Shown: positions 1-9,200, numbered from the stretch's first letter. The stretch: DNA of 13,208 nt from Verrucomicrobiota bacterium (GCA_029907285.1 JARYMD010000076.1:1-13208); one strand, 5' to 3'. Program-made: numbers and translations. Notes: generated by a model from the letters alone, not told the origin.

Positions 1-377
1 ATCAGGGGGCAAAAACCAAACTACCAGCCTGTCACCTTATCCAGCTCACTGCCAAAGGCCGTACCGTTGTGACCGCCTTGCCGGCTGCCAGAGAAGCAGA
101 TACACAGGAATTGACCAAACTCGCGGCGTGGAAATCTTCGCAAATATGAATGACTCTTCAATATAAGAATGTAGCCTGAATACTGTTTGAAGTGGTGTGT
201 CTTGAGAAGGCTACGAAATATGCGGGCCCTTGGAAACCCGCGCCACACCTAACAAGTATTGATGCGTTATAAGCAGTGTGTCGCTGGTCGCGTTGGCGAA
301 ATCGGCTCCTGCGGGGAGTACGGCGTTCGGCCTGGAAAGGAAATTGTGATTCTCTGGGCCAGGCGCCGGTTTCCTTT

Positions 378-394
378 GCCCGGAAATCTCACCG
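378..394 (+). repeat. 17-nt interspersed repeat copy (left)
   Basis: The sequence GCCCGGAAATCTCACCG is identical to positions 13145-13161 near the other end of the window. It is also the reverse complement of most of 13194-13208. About 28 nt further on, TGCCTTC recurs (422-428); in the right-hand copy the same heptamer follows after 23 nt (13184-13190). This suggests a longer, degenerate repeat unit rather than a lone word match. The first part also forms a 7-bp hairpin (368-374 with 382-388, one G-T pair). It may be a REP-like or other noncoding dispersed repeat; its function is unknown. Confidence 0.55.
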
Positions 395-427
395 CCTGAC
401 GAGACCATGACACCCAAATTTTGCCTT

Positions 428-460
428 CTCTCCCGCGGACATCAATCGCTCAGCGGAGAG
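428..460. other. Hairpin downstream of the minus-strand beta-helix gene
   Basis: CTCTCCCGC (428-436) pairs with GCGGAGAG (453-460) to give an 8-bp stem with one bulged C and a 16-nt loop. It lies about 75 nt past the stop codon of the minus-strand gene ending at 536, so it could be part of its 3' end. There is no T-run after it on the minus strand, so I do not call it an intrinsic terminator. Confidence 0.35.
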
Positions 461-535
461 TAATGGCAGCGAACCCGCTGAATCTGAGACGCGCCCGGCA
501 ATGTCCATTTCTTGCCGAAGCCATACTGTTTCTTG

Positions 536-2266
536 TCAATCGACGACGGCTTTGGGGGTTGTGATTACGGCGGCGCCCTTGCCGTTTATGACGGCTTTGA
601 TGCCGCTGTTGGGTTGTCCCCCAAGCCGGATTGTCACCATGTGATGCATCTTGACGCCTGGTGTCTCGGGCGTCTCGATGGCGTTGTCGGCGACCACCGG
701 TGCTGCGTAGAAGACGCAATAGACACCAAGGCCCCATGCTTCGTGGGTTGTGACCGTGTCCGAGACCTTGTATGAGGCGTACCCGTTGACATTCCCGTGT
801 TTCCACGCTTCCTGACCGGGAGGGTCATATGGCATTTCGGACTGATAGAAGAAAACGCGTCCGCCGTTTCCGTTCCAGATTGTCTGGTATTCCTGGGTGT
901 GCTCCACGAACAGGCCGTAGATGGTTACGTTGTTGCCGTTCACGATGAGACCGTTCTTGTTCGGATTCGATGTCCATCCGACGCCGCGTCCATGGTCGGC
1001 GCGCCAGAGCCAAAAATTGTCGCCCACCACGTCGCTCGAATTGATCGTGACCATGCAAGCTGCCTTTGCGGGGTGTGCGCCGCCCACCCGGCAAAACAGG
1101 TCCCAGAGAAAAATCGGGTCTGCCGCGTGCGAGGCGTGGCTGCCCGGTTCGCCCACTTGGACCAGCACATCGGAGCTGACAGGGCCGGCTTCGATTAGCA
1201 GGCCGCCAACTTTTACTCCATCGACATCGGAGATCGACAGAGCGGCGGTGCCATTGTCCACTTCGAGCGTGGCGTAACCCAATCCGAGCAGGATTGTATT
1301 GGGGCGGGCAACACGGATGCTGTCGTTCAAATGATAGATACCGGGCGTGAACAGCAGATGCTTGCCCGAGTTCAACGCGGCATTGAGGCTGGCGGCATTG
1401 TCCCGGTCCGGCCGTGCAATGTGAAACTGGTCGATTGGCAAGGCGACACCGGGAGTTGTTCGTGAGTTCCATGTGATTCCGCGCGTGGCATTGGTGTTGA
1501 GGCTCGGAACGTGCACGAAGAAGCCTCCGTCATCATTGACAAACAAGAATGGCTTCTCCCGGATCACCGGTGTTTGGTCGATGACCGTATAGGGCGGGTC
1601 GGGCCACCGCCCCGGAGGCGGATTTGCGACGCCGACAAAGACCATGTTCCAGTTTGCGCCTTTCCAACTGCCCCATTCAGCGTTTCTTGAAAACCATTGC
1701 TGCTGCGAGCCGGAATTGACCTGGCCGTCGATTTTCGAGTCAGCGATGAAACCGCCGCTGGACCATCCGCCGTCCCACAGGTTCAATGCGCCTTTGACAT
1801 GGACACGTCGCAGCGCGGTGGCCTGCGACACGGCCCAGATGTTGATGTTGTTGTCCATGGTGGGTGTTACTGAAAGATTCTCCACACATCGCCAGAAATT
1901 GCAGGTTGCGTTGTTATTGGCCATCCAGCGGGCTTTGGACCTGACCGCGCCGGCAATGGCCACGTCATCGGGAGATTCTCCCAGACCCAGCACCTGGGTG
2001 TAGAAGCCCACTTGAACATCAAGGTCGTATTTGCCGGGTTTGAACATGATCGCGTAACGGTTCGGACCGAACTGGCTGCGTTCCTGCTGTCGAAAAACGT
2101 CGTCAATGCGGTTTTGAATATCCGGCATCGACGGATCGAATATCAGCACGTTCGGGCCGAAATCCGGGGCATTCGCCATGGCCCGTTCGGAAAGCGCTCG
2201 GCAACCGGCTGTTGTGGAACTGATTATGAGAAAAACGAGGAACCTGATGAAAGCTCTGGCTTGCAT
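536..2266 (-). CDS. Exported tandem right-handed beta-helix protein (pectate-lyase-3/GH55-like fold)
   Basis: This 576-residue protein starts with a hydrophobic export signal (residues about 5-21) ending in T-A-G-C22. That is a near-consensus lipobox, so it may be a lipoprotein; ordinary secretion is the alternative. Two halves carry the same pattern: F-x-P-G-x-Y followed by L-G-L-G at residues 75-96 and again at 306-330. This marks the starts of two parallel beta-helix units, as in the pectate-lyase-3 superfamily and GH55-type glucanases. The middle is rich in Trp, Asn and Gly (for example GWSSGGFIADSKIDGQVNSG at 167-186, WLWRADHGRGVGW at 419-431, EHTQEYQTIWNGNGGR at 455-470). From memory, close relatives occur in actinobacteria, often with misleading names such as coagulation factor 5/8 domain or adenylyl cyclase; I could not verify this. 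No catalytic residue can be assigned. An extracellular glycan-active or glycan-binding role is inferred. The ATG lacks a clear Shine-Dalgarno but places the signal peptide correctly. Confidence 0.87.
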   Translation of the reverse strand: MQARAFIRFLVFLIISSTTAGCRALSERAMANAPDFGPNVLIFDPSMPDIQNRIDDVFRQQERSQFGPNRYAIMFKPGKYDLDVQVGFYTQVLGLGESPDDVAIAGAVRSKARWMANNNATCNFWRCVENLSVTPTMDNNINIWAVSQATALRRVHVKGALNLWDGGWSSGGFIADSKIDGQVNSGSQQQWFSRNAEWGSWKGANWNMVFVGVANPPPGRWPDPPYTVIDQTPVIREKPFLFVNDDGGFFVHVPSLNTNATRGITWNSRTTPGVALPIDQFHIARPDRDNAASLNAALNSGKHLLFTPGIYHLNDSIRVARPNTILLGLGYATLEVDNGTAALSISDVDGVKVGGLLIEAGPVSSDVLVQVGEPGSHASHAADPIFLWDLFCRVGGAHPAKAACMVTINSSDVVGDNFWLWRADHGRGVGWTSNPNKNGLIVNGNNVTIYGLFVEHTQEYQTIWNGNGGRVFFYQSEMPYDPPGQEAWKHGNVNGYASYKVSDTVTTHEAWGLGVYCVFYAAPVVADNAIETPETPGVKMHHMVTIRLGGQPNSGIKAVINGKGAAVITTPKAVVD

Positions 2267-2356
2267 TTGCGTCTGGACGATTCTGGCATTTGGCGCCGAT
2301 CAATGCTAACGAAAAACTTGTTGTTGCGTCGTGCGATGCCATGCCTTAAACAAGAA

Positions 2357-2397
2357 CTGCGGATGTGACGGCTGTGTTGCCGCAGCATCCGCTTTTT
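2357..2397 (+). terminator. Terminator-like hairpin with T-run; possible attenuator
   Basis: GCGGATG (2359-2365) pairs with CATCCGC (2386-2392). An inner CGGC/GCCG helix (2369-2372 with 2379-2382) extends the stem, and TTTTT (2393-2397) follows directly. That is the form of a rho-independent terminator on the plus strand. It lies between two divergent genes, about 120 nt before the plus-strand start at 2517, where no upstream plus-strand gene needs terminating. An alternative, mutually exclusive pairing exists: CTGCGG (2357-2362) with CCGCAG (2380-2385). This is the geometry of a leader attenuator, but leader transcription is unproven. Confidence 0.5.
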
Positions 2398-2516
2398 GGC
2401 CGAGCTGGACCGAGCCGGGCAAACAATTCGCGGGTCCGAACAGAAGGCGGCTTGTGAAATCCGTGCCCCAGCCATCTCGCAACGCCAAAGAAACAACTTT
2501 TTGAACTGCGACAACT

Positions 2517-2936
2517 GTGAATCCGTCTTCACCGAATCAGCATGGCACTTCAAACGAAGGTGGCACGCCGCCGAGATATCCCCGCAAGCTTTCCGAGGTC
2601 TTTCTGGAATTCGTTATGCACATGGTTTCAGAAGATGATCCGCCCGAGGTTTTGGAACGCGGATTGCACTTGGGCGCGGTCATTTGGAACCTTGCCCTGG
2701 TGGCTGAGGAAGAACAACCGGAAGGCTTTGCGATGATTTGCGCTGCGCTTAACTGTGAGAAGCACCCCTCGGTGAAAGATCACATTGCACGAATGTTTCT
2801 GATTCGCAAATTGGTTTACGGGCATGACCGGCGGATGGTGTACCACTTCCAGCTTGTAAAGGAAAGGGACACAGTTCGGCTCCATGTTGTTTCTACGGAT
2901 TTCGGCCCGGAAGAGGAACACGAATGCAACACATGA
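2517..2936 (+). CDS. Small hypothetical protein
   Basis: This 139-residue, soluble-looking protein has no signal peptide or membrane segment. The N-terminal 15 or so residues are Pro/Ser/Gly-rich and probably disordered. Then follows an acidic amphipathic helical part (KLSEVFLEFVMHMVSEDDPP, then LERGLHLGAVIWNLALVAEE). The C-terminal third is basic and beta-rich and ends in 'RMVYHFQLVKERDTVRLHVVSTDF'. The overall layout (helical half, then a segment like 'RK-L-Y--DRR-V--FQLV') reminds me of an uncharacterised family in planctomycetes and related bacteria, but I cannot name it. The start used is a GTG without a good ribosome-binding site; an in-frame ATG at 2616 would drop 33 residues including part of the helical region, so the GTG is preferred. 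The next gene begins 76 nt downstream on the same strand, so the two may be co-transcribed. Function unknown. Confidence 0.7.
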   Translation: MNPSSPNQHGTSNEGGTPPRYPRKLSEVFLEFVMHMVSEDDPPEVLERGLHLGAVIWNLALVAEEEQPEGFAMICAALNCEKHPSVKDHIARMFLIRKLVYGHDRRMVYHFQLVKERDTVRLHVVSTDFGPEEEHECNT

Positions 2937-3012
2937 TCAGTCGGCCCCAGCATCTTTGACCATCAACGATTCTGACGCCATGCAATCGCACAACCAAAAT
3001 GGGGGTTTTCTC

Positions 3013-5418
3013 ATGCGGTTGGTTGTTCTCTACGTTTGTGTTTTGCCGACATTCGCGCTGGACCTCAATGAGGCCGTAATCGTTCTTTCGCTGACCTCCT
3101 CAGCTCGAGAAAAGAAAGCCGCCCAAATGCTGTCCGAGGAAATCGAGAAACGCTCTTGCGTGCGGCTTCGGACAACAAGCGCCCGACCTGCGCCAGATGT
3201 GCCGGTGGTTGTGGTGGGCAGCCGGACAGGGTTGACGGAATCGGCGGACCTGCGTCTGAACGGGCTGTTGAGCACGAACAAGCCGGTTGGACCAGAGGGT
3301 TACAGGCTTTTTGTCAGTCAGGGTGCTGGCGCGCCGGCTGTATGCGTTGTCGGTGAAGACGAACGCGGCGTTCTGTTTGGCGTTGGCAGATTGCTGCGTG
3401 AACTGCACCTCGGACGCGGCCGTGTGCGCATCGACGACGCTCTTGATGTTTCAAGTGCGCCGAAATATGCGTTGCGCGGCCACCAGCTTGGTTACCGTCC
3501 GAAAACAAATTCGTACGATGCATGGGACCTGCCTGTCTGGGAGCAATACTACCGCGATCTGATCGTTTTCGGCTGCAACGCCATCGAACTGATTCCTCCG
3601 CGATCAGACGACGATGCCGACAGTCCGCATTTCCCCCGCCCATCCATGGAAATGATGGTTGGAATGTCAAAGCTCGCTGACGAGTACGGGCTGGATGTGT
3701 GGATTTGGTACCCGGCCATGGACAGGGACTATTCCGATCCGGCGACCGTCGAGCGTTCATTGCGCGAATGGGGCGAAGTGTTTTCAATGCTGCCGCGTGT
3801 TGACGCAGTGTTTGTGCCCGGAGGCGATCCCGGGCACACGCCGCCCAAGGTCTTGATGGCATTGCTGGCCAGGCAAACCGAAAACCTGCACCGGTTTCAT
3901 CCAAAAGCTCAACTCTGGGTTTCCCCGCAAGGATTCAATCAGGCATGGATGGACGAGTTCATGGGAATCTTGCGGCATGAGTCACCCCCCTGGCTCAGTG
4001 GGATTGTCTTCGGACCACAGGTCCGGCTCACTCTCCCCCGCTTGCGCGCGGCCGTGCCGGAACGGTACCCGATCCGGCATTATCCTGACATCACCCATTC
4101 CAGGCAGTGCCAATACACGGTGCATGACTGGGACACCGCATTTGCTGTCACGCTGGGCCGGGAATGCATCAACCCGCGCCCGATTGCACATGCAACGATT
4201 TTCCGGAAAACCCAGCCCTATACGATCGGCTTCATCACGTATTCCGAAGGCTGCAACGACGACGTCAACAAGATGCTCTGGAGCGCGCTCGGCTGGGACC
4301 CGGACGTCAGCGTGACCAACATCCTGCGCCAGTACAGCCGCTACTTCATCGGCGAGCGATACGAGGAAGATTTTGCACAAGGCCTCCTCGCCCTCGAAAA
4401 GAACTGGGACGGGCCGCTGATCAAAAACGCGGGCGTGGAAAGAACGCTCGCCCGTTTCCAAAAGCTCGAGAAATCAGCCGCACCTGCCGATCTGAAGAAC
4501 TGGCGCTTTCAACAGGCGCTGTTCCGCGCCTACTATGACACTTACACGCAGCGCCGGTTGATTTGGGAAACCGATTTGGAAACCCGGGCGATGGCAGAAC
4601 TGCGGAAAGCGCCCCAGGTTGGATCGGATGCCGCGCTTGCCGCGGCTGAAAGTGTTTTGAACCGTGCCATTGACGAACGGGTGAAGCCGGAGTGTCTGCT
4701 GCGCATTCATCAGCTTGCCGAGGCTTTGTTCCAGAGCATCTCGATGCAGTTGAGCGCCGAGAAATACAAAGCCATCGCAGTTGACCGCGGCGCGAGTCTC
4801 GACACGGTCCAGTTCCCGCTCAACAACACACCATGGCTCAAGCATCGATTTGCTGCCATTCGCAGGCTCACCGCTGAAACTGACCGGCTCAAGGCGATCG
4901 CGGAAATCATCAATTGGGACAATCCAGGCCCGGGCGGTTTCTACGACGACCTCGGGAACGTGGGCCGGCAGCCACATCTTGTTCAGGTCCCGGGCTTCGA
5001 GGAGGACCCGAGCCGCATGGAATCGGTGCGCGTCGATTTTGAAGAGGATTTGGTGCTCGATTCCCCGGACGAAGGGGCAGGCGTCCCGCGGCGGGTTTCG
5101 TGGATAGATCACGCCGAAAGCCTCTACGACACCCCGTTGAGAATGCGTTATACCGGACTTGACCCTGCGGCGCACTACCGGGTCCGTGTCGTGTACGCCG
5201 GCGACAATTTCAAACGGAAGATTCGCCTGATTGCAAACGGCTCGATCGAGATTCATCCGTATATCGAAAGACCTGTTCCGGTCAGGCCGATGGAGTTTCC
5301 CGTTCCGCCGGAAGCCGTACGTGACGGTGAACTGGTGCTGAGCTGGTTTGGCGAGACCGGTTTGGGAGGGAACGGCCGCAACTGCCAGGTTTCGGAGGTT
5401 TGGTTGATCAGAGAATGA
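3013..5418 (+). CDS. Exported glycoside-hydrolase-like protein (GH20b/GH67-type N-terminal domain)
   Basis: The protein has 801 residues from the ATG at 3013, which sits 7 nt after a run of five G. The frame is open from 2884, but only this start (or the ATG at 2980) places a signal peptide (RLVVLYVCVLPTFA) at the N-terminus, with likely cleavage after Ala15. Residues about 20-140 resemble the small alpha/beta domain found before the catalytic barrel in GH20 and GH67 enzymes, including GEDERGVLFGVGRLLREL near 114-131. Residues about 150-450 look like a TIM barrel: NAIELIPPR (about 189), DVWIWYPAMDRDYSDP (about 230), VFVPGGDPGHTPP (about 266), LWVSPQGFNQAW (about 301) and ITYSEGCNDD (about 408). 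Acidic residues in these loops are candidate catalytic groups but cannot be assigned. A long helical region follows, then a C-terminal beta-sandwich-like domain (about 700-801). The substrate is unknown; I infer a periplasmic or extracellular polysaccharide-active enzyme. The 3' end overlaps the convergent Nudix gene by 11 bp. Confidence 0.85.
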   Translation: MRLVVLYVCVLPTFALDLNEAVIVLSLTSSAREKKAAQMLSEEIEKRSCVRLRTTSARPAPDVPVVVVGSRTGLTESADLRLNGLLSTNKPVGPEGYRLFVSQGAGAPAVCVVGEDERGVLFGVGRLLRELHLGRGRVRIDDALDVSSAPKYALRGHQLGYRPKTNSYDAWDLPVWEQYYRDLIVFGCNAIELIPPRSDDDADSPHFPRPSMEMMVGMSKLADEYGLDVWIWYPAMDRDYSDPATVERSLREWGEVFSMLPRVDAVFVPGGDPGHTPPKVLMALLARQTENLHRFHPKAQLWVSPQGFNQAWMDEFMGILRHESPPWLSGIVFGPQVRLTLPRLRAAVPERYPIRHYPDITHSRQCQYTVHDWDTAFAVTLGRECINPRPIAHATIFRKTQPYTIGFITYSEGCNDDVNKMLWSALGWDPDVSVTNILRQYSRYFIGERYEEDFAQGLLALEKNWDGPLIKNAGVERTLARFQKLEKSAAPADLKNWRFQQALFRAYYDTYTQRRLIWETDLETRAMAELRKAPQVGSDAALAAAESVLNRAIDERVKPECLLRIHQLAEALFQSISMQLSAEKYKAIAVDRGASLDTVQFPLNNTPWLKHRFAAIRRLTAETDRLKAIAEIINWDNPGPGGFYDDLGNVGRQPHLVQVPGFEEDPSRMESVRVDFEEDLVLDSPDEGAGVPRRVSWIDHAESLYDTPLRMRYTGLDPAAHYRVRVVYAGDNFKRKIRLIANGSIEIHPYIERPVPVRPMEFPVPPEAVRDGELVLSWFGETGLGGNGRNCQVSEVWLIRE

Positions 5419-5881
5419 CCTTGCGCTGCAGTTCGTCAAGGAACCCGCGTTGGCCGCACAACAGTTTTTTCCGCGCTTGCTCGATTGTGAACCAACCGCC
5501 TTTGTCAACTTCGGGGCATTGAATCCATTTGCCGGATTTCGGCGGCCACTGCATGGAAAATGAGTTGCTCTTGACTGATGCCGGGTCGATATCCCCTTCA
5601 ACCGCCCATACATGGACAACCTTGCCGCTCGGCTGTGTCAGAGGCGTCAATTCGATGAATTGGCCTGAGACCTCAGAACCGGTTTCTTCACGAAACTCAC
5701 GCCTTGCGGCGTCGAGCGGTTCTTCGCCTTCATGAAACTCACCTTTTGGGATTGACCATGCGCCGTCGTCTTTGTTCTCCCAATAAGGGCCTCCCGGATG
5801 AACCAGGAACACCTGCAATCCGCCGCTGGATTTGCGGTACAAGAGGATTCCGGCGCTTTTCTTTTGCTTCTTGTACAACAT
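5408..5881 (-). CDS. Nudix hydrolase
   Basis: This small cytoplasmic pyrophosphohydrolase is 157 residues from the ATG at 5881, or 164 from a TTG at 5902; neither start has a clear ribosome-binding site. The Nudix box GX5EX7REUXEEXGU is visible: G-EFHEG-E-EPLDAAR-REFREETG, at residues 47-68 counting from the ATG. The metal-binding REFREE core is complete. The final hydrophobic position of the box is Ser, a mild deviation. Before the box come AGILLYR and FLVHPGGPYW, the usual first strands of the fold, and WSIPKGE leads into the box. The family cleaves nucleoside diphosphates linked to another group (X); typical substrates are NTPs, dinucleoside polyphosphates or nucleotide sugars, and which one applies here cannot be told. 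The gene is convergent with the GH-like gene (11-bp overlap of 3' ends), so a functional link is not implied. Confidence 0.93.
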   Translation of the reverse strand: MLYKKQKKSAGILLYRKSSGGLQVFLVHPGGPYWENKDDGAWSIPKGEFHEGEEPLDAARREFREETGSEVSGQFIELTPLTQPSGKVVHVWAVEGDIDPASVKSNSFSMQWPPKSGKWIQCPEVDKGGWFTIEQARKKLLCGQRGFLDELQRKVIL

Positions 5882-6214
5882 GAACGAGTCAGAATGTGCC
5901 AAGAATCCGGGTCAAAATCGAGCATAAATCTTTTGCGATTCCGGGATTTGGGTCAACCTTTTGGTCCAAGTCTGAGAATTGCAGGCAAAAAAGGCCTATC
6001 CTTTGGCAATTCCGGGCAAGCCGTGTGCGGCAAGAAAACTGAAGCATTGGCAGCGAAACGAGTTGGACGGAACAGTGGCTGTTCAGTGTGTTTCGTTCAC
6101 TTCAGGGTTAGAAAGGGTCAATCAAACTGAGTGAAAACATCAAAGGTCGGTGAAGTCCGTTCGGCTTGTGACAGGGCGGAGGATCGCGGCACTCATAAGC
6201 GAACATGTTCAGCA
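5882..6214. other. Divergent intergenic region
   Basis: This stretch separates the minus-strand Nudix gene from the plus-strand giant secreted protein and should contain promoters for both. I cannot identify a confident -35/-10 pair. It is somewhat more A/T-rich than its surroundings near 5930-6000. From 6131 the reading frame of the large protein is already open with a GTG, but the signal peptide begins only at 6215, so 6131-6214 is more likely 5' leader. I see no RNA gene or riboswitch that I recognise. Confidence 0.45.
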
Positions 6215-9200
6215 ATGAGATCGATCGCAGTCATTGTGGCAGTGTTGTTTCTTTGGTCATCTGGATGGGCTGACACGCACACTTTGCTGTTGCCCGATTG
6301 GGAAAGCGCGTGGTGGACCGTGTACGCCCGGGTCGAGGGCCAGGATGTAAAATTCATTCAGGAGGGCAACACCGGTGCCCAAGGCTCAGAAATCCAGACC
6401 ATTTTTTACACCGCACCCAAGGAGGCCACCGTGTCTGTGTACGCCGATTTTCACGGCGAATTGCCGCAGGGCATCGAACCGGTCTCGCTCGAGCTGGAAA
6501 TCAATGGAGACGTGCATTCCACATGGACAATCGATGGCGGGGTGGCGACCACGGTGATCAACATGAGCACAAACAAAGAGGCCATCAACCAGATCAGACT
6601 TATCGCAGGGCGCGCTGTGCTGCACACAACCAACCCGAACTGGACACCGTCCGCACACTTCCTTTCAACCCTGTATGTGGTGCGTCCCATCAGAGTGAGT
6701 GCCGGAGGCGCGCTGGGTGGTTCGATGTCGGTTTACGCATATTCAAACACACCCTGCATCCAAACAAATGTCGGCGGGCAGGCATGGGTCGATTACAAAT
6801 TCGATCCATTGCCCAATGCGTCGGTGAAGGTCGAGCCCGTCGTGGGCACTGAGGTGAGTTCAGGTTGGTTGACAACAGACGACAGCGGGCGTGCAGTTGT
6901 GAGCGTGTGGGCCGAGACCAGCTCGCCGGTGGACGAAGCAGGATATGTTCACGGGAGTGTGCGGATCAAGGGTGTCAAGGATCGTGCAACCGTCGAGCGC
7001 GAAACTGAATTGCGCATTCCGTATGCGCTTGTGGCCGGAGTCAACGGCGCCTCGCTGGTTGGGCGAGCCGGAGCAATCATTGAACCACGGCGAATCATCG
7101 ACGGTGACATTCTGAAGCCTGGTGATGTCGTTCAAGTGGGGAACGAACTGATTGGTTCCGGCCCATATTTAACCCTGCAGTTCTGCAACGGCCAGCAGTT
7201 GACACTCCAGTCAGACACTGTCAGTGGCGTGCGTGCCGTTGTCGGCCAGGGAAGCTTCGATCACCGCACGCCCGTTCTCACAGCCACTTTGCAGAATGTT
7301 GCCCAGGAAATCCGAAGCGACCCGCGGCGTTACGGGCGGTTTCTCTTTTACAAGGCAGTCGGAAACGCAGTGGACAATTTCCTCGGGTTGCCTGATCCGG
7401 TTGGATGGACGGTAACCACGCCCGGCGGCGCAGTGGAGGAATGGCTGGCCGAATTCGGCGAGTCAGCCTACCAGCCAAAGAGCAGGGCCAGTTCGGGCCA
7501 GGGCACCGCTCTTGCAGGCGGAACCCAGACAGCCGCAGACGCCCCGTGGGCCGGCGGAATGGTGGATTTTTATTCAGACGGCACGGTGCGAGTTTACAAC
7601 CACGGCGCCACAGTAGCTGTTCGCAGCCCGTCGGGATCGCGAACAGTCCCTCTCAGCGGGATGACAGTCGGGCGATTGAACACGCCGGGCGGCGAACTGG
7701 CTGCGGTCGGTGCCGCGCCGGCCACGGGGAATGCGCCAATCATCGAGTTGGCGCCTGCACCTGGCGCAACTGAGGTCCCAATCCGCCCTGGTTTCAGGCT
7801 GAACATCACCGAGCTTGGAGGAAACACGGTGCTGCCCGGCAGCGTGGTTTGCCGGTTGGACGGATACTTGTTGCCAATGGCTTCCAGAGAGGAGAACCGA
7901 TTTGCACTTTCGCTGCCGCCCGGCATGGCACTGACGTCGGGAACACATGAGTGGGACGTTGAACTTGCGATGTTAGGCGGCGCCATGGTTCGCACCAGCG
8001 CAACGTTCCAGGTCACAGCCAATCTGCCCGCTCCGCAATCGGTGCGCGCAGTCGCAGGCGCTCAGCGAGTGAGTCTGCGCTGGGACGCTGAAGCGTTGGA
8101 ATGGGCGCACGGCGGTTTCCGAGTGTACCGGACTGCGCCCGGCGGAACGCCAACACTGATAAGTGGCACAAAGCCGTTGCATCAGCCGAACTTTGTGGAC
8201 CCCGCGCCGGTACCCGGTGCAATGTATGAAGTTGCAGGATTGGATGCTTCCGGGCGCGAAGGCGCTCGGAGTGCGGCTGTAACGGCTGCTTTTCCGGGAG
8301 CTGTTCCCAGCGCACCGAAGCGGGTGACAGTCACGCCTCAGGCTCTCGAGACCGGGGCCGGGCTGGCACTCTTGATTGAAGATTCCACGCCCGGTTTCAC
8401 CCTTTGGCGAATCGAGGCGGCGGAATCTGCTGCAGGTCCTTTCGCAGATGCGCTCGACGGTGAGTTGACCAGTGTCAACCCGTGGCCAATTCCGCGCCCG
8501 TTTGAAGAAACCCGCCGCTGGTGGCGTGTTATAGCAGTCAACGTGGACGGCCAACAAGGCCCTGCCACAGTGGTCGGGCCGGTGGCATTGCCTGCTGCTT
8601 TGCCGCCGGTTGCCGGGCTGACCGCAAGTCCGAACCCAGATGGCTCGGCCACGCTGCGATGGAACCCGTGGACTGCGCGACCGTTGGCAGGCTACCGGGT
8701 TGAACGCTGGGTCAACAACTCGTGGACGACGGCAGGCGAAGTTGGCGCTGCCACACTTTCGTGGACCGATCCAGCACAGAACACGGGCGAGCTGCGCCAA
8801 TGGCGCGTCAAAGCGCGCCTGGCAGGTGGCGGAGAGTCGCCAGCCTCAGCAAGCGCCGCTTTGCGTTTGCAGCCCGTTCCCGCCAGCAGAGGCATCGTTC
8901 GTTTGGCCAGTGATTCTCTGACCGGCGCCGAAGGCGGGACGGCAGCCGTGCGTGTCATCCGCGAGGGCGGACTTGAACTGCCGGCTTTTGTGACGTGGTC
9001 AAGTTGGGGCTGGGCCGGCACCGCGTTGCCGGACTACGATTACACGGGTGGGTCGGGCTTGTTGGTTTTTGCGCCGGGCGAAACTGAAAAGGTTATTTCG
9101 GTTCCTTTGCTGCCTGATGCGGAGCGCGAGCAGCCTGACGAGGTTTTCTACATTTACCTGCGCGGAGTCGAAGGCGGCCCCGTGCTGGGTGAACCATCGA

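Larger units (their letters stand above)
1..535. other. Intergenic stretch without a convincing gene
   Basis: I find no credible coding sequence here. The short open frames on the minus strand (about 75 and 68 codons) have no recognisable domain, signal peptide or convincing start. The stretch holds a repeat-like motif at 24-43 that resembles motifs at 11651-11670 and 13122-13141, a 17-nt repeat copy at 378-394 that is identical to 13145-13161, and small hairpins at 222-241, 368-388 and 428-460. It lies downstream of the minus-strand gene that stops at 536, so some of the hairpins may act as 3' ends of that transcript. The left edge of the window cuts it off. Confidence 0.6.

Noticed and set aside
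21..417. Two small minus-strand open frames at the left end
   Set aside because: No domain, no convincing start, and they run through repeat and hairpin sequence; more likely noncoding.
825..1472. Second minus-strand frame of 215 codons inside the tandem beta-helix gene
   Set aside because: It is a shifted frame of a well-supported gene, Arg-rich and without motifs.
2884..3012. N-terminal extension of the GH-like protein upstream of 3013
   Set aside because: The extension overlaps the preceding gene, is polar, and would hide the signal peptide; the ATG at 3013 also has a G-rich ribosome-binding-site-like stretch.
4474..5619. Minus-strand open frame of 381 codons
   Set aside because: It lies antisense to the GH-like gene and into the Nudix gene, with Arg/Pro/Asn-rich composition typical of a shadow frame and no recognisable domain.
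6131..6214. GTG start for the large secreted protein
   Set aside because: It adds 28 charged residues before an otherwise clean signal peptide that begins at the ATG at 6215.
7973..8800. Minus-strand open frame of 275 codons
   Set aside because: It is antisense to the Ig/FN3 region; composition is Arg/Cys/Ser-rich without domain signal.
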